This document shows positions 1 to 5,972 of a stretch of DNA of 6,598 nt, piece by piece (within the stretch, counting starts at the first letter, position 1; each line of letters begins with the position of its first letter). Origin of the DNA: an uncultured Clostridia bacterium (GTDB lineage Bacteria > Bacillota > Clostridia > Oscillospirales > Acutalibacteraceae). The stretch is taken from assembly GCA_946405475.1 (NCBI GenBank), contig CAMJHI010000129.1, forward strand, positions 1 through 6,598, given 5' to 3'. The notes beneath the pieces were generated by a model. The model searched no databases. It had not been told where the DNA came from and was given only the letters and a program-made list of their open reading frames with translations. Made by a program: the position numbers and the translations under genes.

Positions 1-1
1 C

Positions 2-1456
2 CGGTACCAGTCCGCCGCGGAGTTTTTGCTGGATCTGGATGAATTCAAGCGCAACCCGTCCATTCGCTTCGATTATTCTTATTTTGTCGATAACGAGCCG
101 ACCAAGTATATCGACCGCACCATGAACAGCGAAACGCCTCTGGTGCCGAAAGAAGTACCTGCGGACAATGACGATAACGGGCCCATTCCCGTGACCGACG
201 ATGATGAGTCTGTCCGAAACAACAAGATCGTTCCGATCCTCACCGGCATCGTGGCGGGTCTGGCCGCCGTTTCGGTGCTCATCGTGGCGTATCTGTTTTT
301 CTTCACCGACGTGATGAAGTCGAGCAAGCTTGAGGTGCCGAATTTTATCAATAAGAATTATGAAGCCGAGATCGTCGGCAACGACGCGTACAAGAATTTC
401 AAGATCAACCCGGTTTATGAATATGATTCCGCCTCGCCCTATGGCGTTGTCGTCAAGCAGGATCCTGAAAAAGGCACGCGCGTCAAGGTCGGGCAGGTGA
501 TCACGCTCACGGTCAACCAAAACCAGCAAAAGGTTCTGGTGCCCGACGTTTACGGTCAGAAATACGTGGACGCGACCGAGCAGCTCAAGGCAGCCGGTTT
601 TTCCACCTCGTATGAGATGCAGTATGACGCTAACGCGGAAGAGGGCACGGTCATCACAACGCTGCCGGAACGCGATCAGGAGGCGGTGCTTGGCTCCAAG
701 ATCGTTCTGATCGTGGCAACGCGCACCGATAAAGACGCGGTGCTCGCGCCCGACGTGGTCGGCTATTCTGAAAACGACGCCAGAGAAATGATCAAATCGG
801 TTGAGCTTTCTGTCGGCTCCGTTACCCAGCGGGATGACGTGGCCGCGGCCGGCACGGTGCTGGAACAGATCCCGGCGCAGGGCGAGCCGGTCCATCCGGG
901 GCAGACCATCGATCTGATCGTCAGCTCCGGCAAGGCGCCGAGCGTAGCGACCTCGATCGCCGTGAAGCTGCCTTATGTGACGGGCTCCGACACCGGCACG
1001 CTGAAAGCTTATCTGAATTCCGCCGCGTTTGCGACCGAAGAGGTTTTGCTCAACGGCGGAACCTATCACGTGGAGGTTTCCGGCTCCGGCAAGGCCGATA
1101 AGCTGATCGTCAAGGTCGACAATAAGGATATTTACAGCTGTACCATCAACTTCACCACCGATCCCGTGGCGCTCAGTGAGGTCAAGACCGTGGACGACGC
1201 GTATAAGAATTCGTTCTATTACGGCGCATCCGCCACGATCCCGAATCTGGAGGGGCTGACGGAGGATAAGGCCAAGGAAACGCTGAATTCCTTCGGCTTC
1301 TCCAATGTAACGGTCGAATATGAAACGACCCTTGACCCGAAAAAGATCGGCAAGGTCATTTCACAAACGCCCGATATCACCGGCCTGAACCGCTTCAAAC
1401 GCTACGCGACCGACACGGTGATCGTGCTCATCGTCGGCAAAGGAGTTCTTTCATGA
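2..1456 (+). CDS. pknB: PASTA-domain serine/threonine protein kinase, C-terminal part (5'-truncated)
   Basis: Partial gene running in from before the window; 484 codons are visible, counting nt 2-4 as residue 1. The first residues (RYQSAAEFLLDLDEFKRNP) resemble the end of the C-lobe of PknB/PrkC kinases, so the catalytic motifs lie upstream. There follows an acidic juxtamembrane linker, one transmembrane helix (about residues 76-102), and an extracellular region with PASTA repeats at about 110-172, 178-240 and 246-309. Each repeat has the VPxxxG-type start, a short helix and a QxPxxG turn. A non-PASTA beta-rich stretch (about 314-393) separates these from a fourth, divergent PASTA-like repeat (about 412-480, starting ATIPNLEGL). 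Known family role: membrane kinases whose PASTA repeats bind muropeptides or lipid II and control cell-wall synthesis, division or spore germination. The rsgA gene overlapping its 3' end supports the assignment. The gene symbol is by family; prkC or stk would be equivalent. Confidence 0.93.
   Translation, partial: RYQSAAEFLLDLDEFKRNPSIRFDYSYFVDNEPTKYIDRTMNSETPLVPKEVPADNDDNGPIPVTDDDESVRNNKIVPILTGIVAGLAAVSVLIVAYLFFFTDVMKSSKLEVPNFINKNYEAEIVGNDAYKNFKINPVYEYDSASPYGVVVKQDPEKGTRVKVGQVITLTVNQNQQKVLVPDVYGQKYVDATEQLKAAGFSTSYEMQYDANAEEGTVITTLPERDQEAVLGSKIVLIVATRTDKDAVLAPDVVGYSENDAREMIKSVELSVGSVTQRDDVAAAGTVLEQIPAQGEPVHPGQTIDLIVSSGKAPSVATSIAVKLPYVTGSDTGTLKAYLNSAAFATEEVLLNGGTYHVEVSGSGKADKLIVKVDNKDIYSCTINFTTDPVALSEVKTVDDAYKNSFYYGASATIPNLEGLTEDKAKETLNSFGFSNVTVEYETTLDPKKIGKVISQTPDITGLNRFKRYATDTVIVLIVGKGVLS
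1439..1445 (+). promoter_or_regulatory. Ribosome binding site of rsgA inside the kinase gene
   Basis: AAAGGAG lies 7 nt before the rsgA ATG at 1453 and within the last codons of the kinase gene. With the ATGA stop/start overlap it indicates translational coupling and fixes the rsgA start. Confidence 0.85.
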
Positions 1457-2343
1457 GTCAGGCGGAAGGCTTACTGCTCAAGGGCGTCGGCGGGTTCTAT
1501 TATGTGCAGGCAGGCGACGCCGTGTATGAATGCAAGGCCAAGGGGATCCACCGCAAGAACAAGATCACGCCTCTGGCCGGCGACGCCGTGACCATTACGA
1601 TCAACGACGAGGGCTACTGCTCGCTGGATGAGATCCATCCGCGCAAGAACTACCTCAACCGCCCGCCGGTGGCAAACGTGGATAAGCTGTTCGTTCTGGC
1701 TTCCACCTGCGAGCCGTCGCCGAGCACGTTTGTGCTCGATAAATTCACCGCCATCGCGCAGGATAAAGGCATTGACTGCGCCATGGTCTTCACCAAAACC
1801 GATCTGGCCGCGGCTGATGATTTGGTTGACATCTATCGCCGCTCCGGGTTTGAAACCTTTGCCGTTTCCTCACTTCATGAGGAAGGGCTTGCGGAATTGA
1901 AGGCCGCCATGAACGGTAAGATCTGCGTGCTGTGCGGTAATTCCGGCGTCGGCAAATCGACTTTGCTCAACAGACTTTGCCCCGCGCTTCGGCTGGAGAC
2001 CGGTGAAATCAGCGAAAAACTCGGGCGCGGCCGTCACACCACGCGGCAGGTCGAACTGTTCCGGGTAGGGGAGGGCTACATTGCCGACACGCCCGGCTTT
2101 GCTGCCATTGATCTGGACGGTGAGGAGCGCATCGTCAAAGAGAATCTGCCGTTTGCGTTCCGCGAGTTTTTGCCTTACCTTGGCCGCTGCCGCTTCACAA
2201 GCTGCACCCACGTGGCCGATAAAGGCTGCCTGATCTGTCAGGCAGTGGAGGAGGGCAGGATCATGCCTTCCCGTCACGAAAGCTACGTTGCCTTGTATAA
2301 CGAGGCAAAGAATTTCAAAGAGTGGGAACTCAAAACAAAATAG
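1453..2343 (+). CDS. rsgA: Ribosome small subunit-dependent GTPase RsgA
   Basis: A 296-aa cytoplasmic GTPase of the YjeQ/YloQ/RsgA family, which binds the 30S subunit and acts in its late maturation. The sequence shows the expected layout: an N-terminal OB-fold (about residues 1-70), then a circularly permuted GTPase domain. In that domain the G4 motif TKTD (114-117) and G5-like SSL (139-141) come before G1 GNSGVGKST (162-170), G2 region GRGRHTTR (191-198) and G3 DTPG (212-215). The C-terminal zinc site has Cys246, Cys251, His253 and Cys259. Length matches Firmicutes homologues (about 290-300 aa). The start overlaps the kinase stop by 4 nt (ATGA) behind a strong ribosome binding site, so the two are co-transcribed and probably translationally coupled. 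This pairing is well known in Firmicutes. No missing motif or frameshift was seen. Confidence 0.97.
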   Translation: MSQAEGLLLKGVGGFYYVQAGDAVYECKAKGIHRKNKITPLAGDAVTITINDEGYCSLDEIHPRKNYLNRPPVANVDKLFVLASTCEPSPSTFVLDKFTAIAQDKGIDCAMVFTKTDLAAADDLVDIYRRSGFETFAVSSLHEEGLAELKAAMNGKICVLCGNSGVGKSTLLNRLCPALRLETGEISEKLGRGRHTTRQVELFRVGEGYIADTPGFAAIDLDGEERIVKENLPFAFREFLPYLGRCRFTSCTHVADKGCLICQAVEEGRIMPSRHESYVALYNEAKNFKEWELKTK

Positions 2344-2346
2344 AAG

Positions 2347-2351
2347 AAAGG
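2347..2351 (+). promoter_or_regulatory. Ribosome binding site deciding the lipase-like gene start
   Basis: AAAGG (within AGAAAGGTG) ends 8 nt before the ATG at 2360. That start opens directly onto a signal peptide, which is why it is preferred to the in-frame upstream ATG at 2288 inside rsgA. Confidence 0.75.
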
Positions 2352-2359
2352 TGTTCTGT

Positions 2360-3832
2360 ATGAAAACCGCGAAAAGGATCCTGTCACTTTGTCTGGCGCT
2401 TGTTTTGTCGTTTTCCTTTCTGCTGCCTTGTCTGGCGGTGGAACAGGTCACGCCTGTGATCATGGTCACCGGCATGAACGCGGTGCCGCTGGTGCAAAAA
2501 CAGGATAACGGCGAAGAAGCCGTCGTCTGGGCGCCGCCGGCCAGCGCGATCACTTCCAAGATCCCCAAGCTGATCTGGCCGACCATTCAGGTGCTGTTTA
2601 CCCGTAACTGGGAAAAATTCATGGATAAGGCGCTGCCGCTGGTCAACGAGGTCTTTGAGCCCGTGCTCATGACCGAGCTCGGCAAAACGCTATATGACGT
2701 TGTCACCGACACCGGCAGCGGTTCCTATGCCGATAATCACAGCGACAGCTTTCTCAATCAGGCGGGCCGCGATCTCGGTCAGCGTCTGGCCGATGAATTC
2801 GGCGCGGAAAACACGTATCTGTTCATTTATGACTGGCGGCGCGATCTGTATGAGGTGGCGCAGGAGCTGAACGAGTTTGTCGAATCGGTCAAAACCGAGC
2901 ATAACTGCGACAAGGTCGACTTCGTTTCCGTGAGCATGGGCAGCGTGGTCACCAACTGCTATCTGGCGCAGTTCGGCGGCGATTCGCTCGAAAACGTCAC
3001 GCTGGTTTCTCCGGCATTCACCGGCCTTTCGCTGCTGGGCGACGTGTTCTGCGGCCGCGTTCGTTTCAAAGAGGACGCCGTTTACCGCATTCTGGCGCAG
3101 GCACTTTCCAATCAGGACACCGCGAAGGAAGAAAAGCTGAACAAGCTGTTCAGTATTCTGCTCAAATCACACCTTATGGCGCCGCTGTTCCGCTTTGCCG
3201 ACGCCATGGTGGACGGCACACGAGAACGCATTTTTGCCGAAACCTTTGTCGGCTCCTTCGGGCGCATGCCGGGCATCCTTGAGCTGATTCCGGCCGCCAA
3301 ATATCAGGAAGCCAAGCAGTTCCTGTATCACGGCGAAGAGAACGCGATCACGCGCATCACCGACCGGTATTTCAATGAGGTCGGCAACCGCGTAGAGGAG
3401 ATCTACAAGGGCATCCAGCAGCAGGGCGTGAAGCTTGCCATCGTTTCGTGCTATGGCCGTCAGAGCGCGCCGGTTTATGAAAACAGCGACAATCAGAGCG
3501 ACGGCACCATCGATTCTTACAACACCTCCGGCTTCGCTACCTTTGCCAAGCACGGCACGACGCTCGGCAGTGATTACAAGCAGGCGGTCGACTGCGGGCA
3601 CAACCATCTGTCTTGCGACGGCATCGTTGACGCCTCCACCGCCATGTTCCCGGAAAGTACCTGGATCATCAAGCACTTTGAGCACTTCAATTATGAATAT
3701 GAGGGCAACAGCTGCGACCTGATCCTGTGGCTGACCACCTGCACGGAGCAGGCGACGGTGTTCGATAACCCCGAATTCCCGCAGTTTATGGAATACAGTT
3801 ATCAGACCCATCTGCTGACGCCGCTGAAATAA
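2360..3832 (+). CDS. Secreted alpha/beta-hydrolase, LCAT/lipase-like
   Basis: A 490-aa protein with a clear signal peptide: a basic n-region (MKTAKR), a hydrophobic core and a likely cleavage near residues 24-27 (LPCLA-V). The mature start (TPVIMVTGMNAVPLV) looks like the first strand and oxyanion region of lipase-type hydrolases. YDWRRD (157-162) resembles the YDWR motif of lecithin:cholesterol acyltransferase-like enzymes. The nucleophile elbow is SVSMG (190-194), with Ser192 as probable nucleophile and Ser in place of the usual first Gly. Near the C-terminus, DGIVDAST (from Asp420) followed by KHFEHF (His439/His442) fits the acid and histidine of a triad. A helical insert between about 225 and 350 may form a lid. 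It would act outside the cell on esters, probably lipids; the substrate is not determined by the sequence. It lies 16 nt after rsgA with no visible terminator between, so it is probably co-transcribed. The family call is by motif recognition. Confidence 0.78.
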   Translation: MKTAKRILSLCLALVLSFSFLLPCLAVEQVTPVIMVTGMNAVPLVQKQDNGEEAVVWAPPASAITSKIPKLIWPTIQVLFTRNWEKFMDKALPLVNEVFEPVLMTELGKTLYDVVTDTGSGSYADNHSDSFLNQAGRDLGQRLADEFGAENTYLFIYDWRRDLYEVAQELNEFVESVKTEHNCDKVDFVSVSMGSVVTNCYLAQFGGDSLENVTLVSPAFTGLSLLGDVFCGRVRFKEDAVYRILAQALSNQDTAKEEKLNKLFSILLKSHLMAPLFRFADAMVDGTRERIFAETFVGSFGRMPGILELIPAAKYQEAKQFLYHGEENAITRITDRYFNEVGNRVEEIYKGIQQQGVKLAIVSCYGRQSAPVYENSDNQSDGTIDSYNTSGFATFAKHGTTLGSDYKQAVDCGHNHLSCDGIVDASTAMFPESTWIIKHFEHFNYEYEGNSCDLILWLTTCTEQATVFDNPEFPQFMEYSYQTHLLTPLK

Positions 3833-3837
3833 TTGTA

Positions 3838-3870
3838 AAAAATCCCGAGTCGTTTTGACTCGGGATTTTT
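3838..3870. terminator. Bidirectional rho-independent terminator
   Basis: A perfect inverted repeat: AAAAATCCCGAGTC (3838-3851), loop GTTTT (3852-3856), GACTCGGGATTTTT (3857-3870), giving a 14-bp stem. It has a GC-rich core and a T-tract at the 3' side on both strands. It sits between two convergent genes, 5 nt after the stop of the lipase-like gene, and overlaps the stop codon of the minus-strand transferase gene by 2 nt, so one hairpin can end transcription from both sides. Confidence 0.95.
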
Positions 3871-4507
3871 AGTTGTTCGGTTGATTTCTGATTGTTTCGG
3901 CCGTTAAAAATGCCGGTTCGATCGTTTTGTCAAACGGTTCGGTTGAGCAGACAGCCAGCGCGTGCCCCGGCAGTGACAAAGTCTGCCCGAAGATCTGCCG
4001 GTCATTGACTGAAATGCTTTGCCCGGTGAGGAGCGGCAGAACGGAAAAGCTGTCAAACGGCAGCCCCAGCCCCAGCCCAACCGCCTTGCTCACGCTTTCC
4101 TTCAGTGTCCAGACGGTATAGAAACGTGCCCGATCACCGCGGTACCACGTCAGCTCTTCTGCGGTGAAGCAGCGCTTTGCCACGCCCTCGTGCACCGCGT
4201 CGATTTGCTGCACGTCAACGCCGACTTCGGCGCTTCCGACCGCCAAAACGATATACTCGCCGCTGTGCGAAAGATTGAAATGCAGCTTCTTCTGCGGCGC
4301 GAACGGCTTGCCGTGTTCGGTCGTTTGGATCTGCTCTTCCTCAAGCTGCAGCGCCGCGTGCAGCAGCACGCCCGCGCCGAGGCAGCGAAGCCTGTCATCG
4401 GGCTTTCTCATGCGGTCGGCCCGTTTCGCGCGTGCGGGGAACCAACGCCGCGCCTCGGCTTCAAGGCGGGCCGCTTCTGCCAGCGGCAGCACAAATAACT
4501 GCGTCAT
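3869..4507 (-). CDS. 4'-phosphopantetheinyl transferase, Sfp type
   Basis: A 212-aa cytoplasmic enzyme predicted to move the phosphopantetheine arm of coenzyme A onto a serine of acyl, peptidyl or aryl carrier proteins. Recognisable motifs: GKPF (66-69), FNLSHS (77-82), GVDVQ (96-100, Asp98 the metal ligand), and WTLKESVSKAVG (133-144, with Lys136, Glu137, Lys141). GLGLPFDSFSV (146-156) follows, very like the corresponding segment of Bacillus Sfp. The residue matching the second acidic ligand of Sfp (D-x-E) is Gln100, a known type of variation but worth noting. Length is near the usual 210-240 aa. The start at 4507 has AAAGGAG 7 nt upstream and its own promoter, so it appears to be monocistronic. 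No synthase cluster is visible here. Its target could therefore be the fatty-acid carrier protein or a remote polyketide/non-ribosomal peptide system; the sequence does not decide. Confidence 0.93.
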   Translation of the reverse strand: MTQLFVLPLAEAARLEAEARRWFPARAKRADRMRKPDDRLRCLGAGVLLHAALQLEEEQIQTTEHGKPFAPQKKLHFNLSHSGEYIVLAVGSAEVGVDVQQIDAVHEGVAKRCFTAEELTWYRGDRARFYTVWTLKESVSKAVGLGLGLPFDSFSVLPLLTGQSISVNDRQIFGQTLSLPGHALAVCSTEPFDKTIEPAFLTAETIRNQPNN

Positions 4508-4514
4508 CAGGCCG

Positions 4515-4521
4515 CTCCTTT
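4515..4521 (-). promoter_or_regulatory. Ribosome binding site of the phosphopantetheinyl transferase
   Basis: On the minus strand AAAGGAG ends 7 nt before the ATG (4507-4505), an ideal spacing that fixes the start. Confidence 0.85.
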
Positions 4522-4536
4522 CTGTTTTCTGTCAGC

Positions 4537-4564
4537 ATTATACCATATTTGCGGCTTTTTTCAA
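4537..4564 (-). promoter_or_regulatory. Sigma-A-like promoter of the phosphopantetheinyl transferase
   Basis: On the minus strand TTGAAA (4564-4559) and TATAAT (4542-4537) are separated by 16 nt. The -10 box is preceded by TGG, giving an extended -10 (TGnTATAAT). The 5' leader would be roughly 25 nt. This is a perfect -10 and a 5/6 -35 match, in the right position before the ribosome binding site. The assignment is from sequence alone. Confidence 0.82.
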
Positions 4565-4572
4565 CCGCGGTT
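4563..4572. repeat. 10-bp perfect palindrome between divergent promoters
   Basis: AACCGCGGTT is its own reverse complement. It overlaps the outer two bases of the minus-strand -35 box and lies 15 nt upstream of the plus-strand -35 box. That is a position where a regulator could affect both promoters. It is short enough to occur by chance, so the operator role is speculative. Confidence 0.35.
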
Positions 4573-4587
4573 ATTTCCGAAATCCTG

Positions 4588-4616
4588 TTTACTTTTCGCG
4601 CGTTTTGTTTTATACT
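4588..4616 (+). promoter_or_regulatory. Sigma-A-like promoter of the phosphoesterase operon
   Basis: TTTACT (4588-4593) and TATACT (4611-4616) are separated by 17 nt, with the -10 ending 28 nt before the ATG at 4645. The predicted leader is about 20 nt and carries the ribosome binding site. The -10 is 5/6 and the -35 is 4/6 against consensus. A perfect palindrome, ATACTAGTAT (4612-4621), overlaps the -10 and the probable transcription start. Confidence 0.72.
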
Positions 4617-4630
4617 AGTATCAGCATATG

Positions 4631-4635
4631 AAAGG
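4631..4635 (+). promoter_or_regulatory. Ribosome binding site deciding the phosphoesterase start
   Basis: AAAGG (within GAAAGGTG) lies 9 nt before the ATG at 4645. Together with the promoter just upstream it excludes the in-frame upstream extension from 4432, which would run across the opposing transferase gene and its promoter. Confidence 0.75.
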
Positions 4636-4644
4636 TGTGATACG

Positions 4645-5952
4645 ATGAGTTTTCTATCTGTGCTCATGTCCATTCTGATCCCGCTGTCAGCGTTTCTCAG
4701 CGGCTTCGCCGCCGTCGGCAGCCCCAAAGCGGTGGAAGATGACTTCGTGCCCGTGATGCGCTTTGTCGCCACGAGCGACACGCACGTTGACGCTTACGGC
4801 GACAAGGCCTGTTACCGCATCGCCAAGCTGATGAAATCCGCCTATAAAATCGCCGCGAGCGACAAGGATTATGACCGCATCGATGCGTTCACCTTCAACG
4901 GCGATATGACCGATAACGGCCGCTCCGATCAGTATCAGGCGTTTGCCGCTTTTACGCAGGCCAACCTCAAGGGCGACACCAAGCTGCTCGGCATCGTGGC
5001 CAGATCGCACGATTCCGGCACGATGGGCGGTGAAGCGCTCGATTACTTCAAAGCGGTCAGCGGTCAGGCTGCCACCGATTATCACGAAGTGATCAACGGC
5101 TTCCATTTTATCGGCGTTTCCAATTCCGGCACCGACCGGCACTACACCGACGAACAGGTTCAGTGGCTGAACGATCAGTTGGCTGAGGCCGCGCGTGACG
5201 GCGGTGACAAACCGATTTTTGTGTTTCAGCATGAACACGTTCGCAACACGGTGTTCGGCAGCTCCGATTTTGACGGCTGGGGCATGACCGATTTCACCGA
5301 GGTGCTCAGTCAATATCCTCAGGCCATTCACATTTCCGGCCACTCGCATTATCCCGCCGACGACCCGCGTTCCATCTGGCAGGGCGCGTTTACTGCGATC
5401 AACGACGGCGGCATGGCTTATTATGAGCTGACCGTTGATGATGAACGGGTGGTCCATCCGTCTGACAGCCGCAAGATGGCGCAGGCGCTGTTTATTGAAG
5501 TCGACGCAAATAATCGCGTATTGGTACGTGTTTATGACGTGACTGACCGGGCTTTCATCCGGGAATATCTCATCGACAACAAAAATGAGCCGAACAAGTA
5601 TTCGCATGACCTGCGCGCCGCTGCCGCCGCGAAAAATCCGCCGACCTTTGCGCCCGACGCTGAAATGACGATGAAAAGAATTGCGGGCGGCTACGCCTTC
5701 ATCGTGCCGCAGGCCGAATGTGACGCGGAAGATGAAGTTTTCCTGTACCGCATCGTTGTTGCTGATATGGAAAACAACATCGTGTATTCCGATAAAGTGC
5801 TGGCCGACAACTACCGCGCCAACCCGCCCGAAACGGCATATTTCACCGTGGATAAGCCGTCGTCTTCAGGCCGCTACTGCGCCGCGATCGTGGCGGAGGA
5901 TTGCTGGGGCGTGCAGAGCGCGCCGCTCTACCTGTATTTTGACGTTAAATAA
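4645..5952 (+). CDS. Exported calcineurin-like metallophosphoesterase with C-terminal beta-sandwich domain
   Basis: A 435-aa protein. Residues 1-25 form a hydrophobic segment (MSFLSVLMSILIPLSAFLSG) with almost no basic n-region, so it is either a weak signal peptide or a membrane anchor. The metallophosphoesterase core (about 36-300) shows SDTH (Asp45, His47), NGDMTD (Asp87), RSHD (120-123, at the place of the family GNHD/E motif), FQHEH (His196) and GHSH (232-235). These are the expected two-metal ligands, apart from Ser121 where Asn is usual. Residues 333-435 look like a fibronectin-III-like beta-sandwich. The family hydrolyses phosphomono- or diesters, including nucleotides, and in some branches sphingomyelin; the substrate here is unknown. 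It is the first gene of an operon with its own promoter; the ceramidase-like gene starts 20 nt after its stop. Action outside the cytoplasm is inferred from the N-terminus. Confidence 0.88.
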   Translation: MSFLSVLMSILIPLSAFLSGFAAVGSPKAVEDDFVPVMRFVATSDTHVDAYGDKACYRIAKLMKSAYKIAASDKDYDRIDAFTFNGDMTDNGRSDQYQAFAAFTQANLKGDTKLLGIVARSHDSGTMGGEALDYFKAVSGQAATDYHEVINGFHFIGVSNSGTDRHYTDEQVQWLNDQLAEAARDGGDKPIFVFQHEHVRNTVFGSSDFDGWGMTDFTEVLSQYPQAIHISGHSHYPADDPRSIWQGAFTAINDGGMAYYELTVDDERVVHPSDSRKMAQALFIEVDANNRVLVRVYDVTDRAFIREYLIDNKNEPNKYSHDLRAAAAAKNPPTFAPDAEMTMKRIAGGYAFIVPQAECDAEDEVFLYRIVVADMENNIVYSDKVLADNYRANPPETAYFTVDKPSSSGRYCAAIVAEDCWGVQSAPLYLYFDVK

Positions 5953-5956
5953 CCGG

Positions 5957-5962
5957 AAAGGA
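5957..5962 (+). promoter_or_regulatory. Ribosome binding site of the ceramidase-like gene
   Basis: AAAGGA lies 10 nt before the ATG at 5973, within the 20-nt gap after the phosphoesterase stop. The spacing is slightly long. The nearer ATG at 5962 is in another frame and closes after a few codons. Confidence 0.65.
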
Positions 5963-5972
5963 TGATAATATT

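Noticed and set aside
2226..2245. Hairpin CTGCCTGA-TCTG-TCAGGCAG inside rsgA
   Set aside because: It has an 8-bp stem but no T-tract, and it lies over the codons of the conserved zinc-site region. It is most simply a coincidence of coding sequence.
2288..2359. Upstream in-frame extension of the lipase-like gene beginning inside rsgA
   Set aside because: It would overlap rsgA by 56 nt, encodes a charged non-signal leader, and has no good ribosome binding site. The ATG at 2360 has one and opens onto a signal peptide.
1870..2586. Minus-strand open frame of 238 codons opposite rsgA and the lipase-like gene
   Set aside because: It is antisense to two well-supported genes, with composition expected from their codon bias and no recognisable domain.
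3167..3811. Minus-strand open frame of 214 codons opposite the lipase-like gene
   Set aside because: It is antisense to a supported gene and lacks domain motifs. It would also have to be transcribed through the terminator at 3838-3870.
4532..4627. Repeated TCAGCAT at 4532-4538 and 4621-4627 near both divergent promoters
   Set aside because: Only 7 nt are shared, and the copies sit at different positions relative to their promoters, so chance is likely.
4019..4631. Plus-strand open frames opposite the phosphopantetheinyl transferase
   Set aside because: They are antisense to a gene with clear Sfp-type motifs, and the translations are low-complexity Arg/Ser/Ala-rich shadows.
4432..4644. Upstream in-frame extension of the phosphoesterase
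   Set aside because: It runs antisense through the start of the transferase gene and across both promoters. The ATG at 4645 follows a promoter and a ribosome binding site.
4687..5607. Minus-strand open frame of 306 codons opposite the phosphoesterase
   Set aside because: It is a long antisense shadow of a GC-biased coding region with no family signature, while the plus strand carries all the phosphoesterase motifs.
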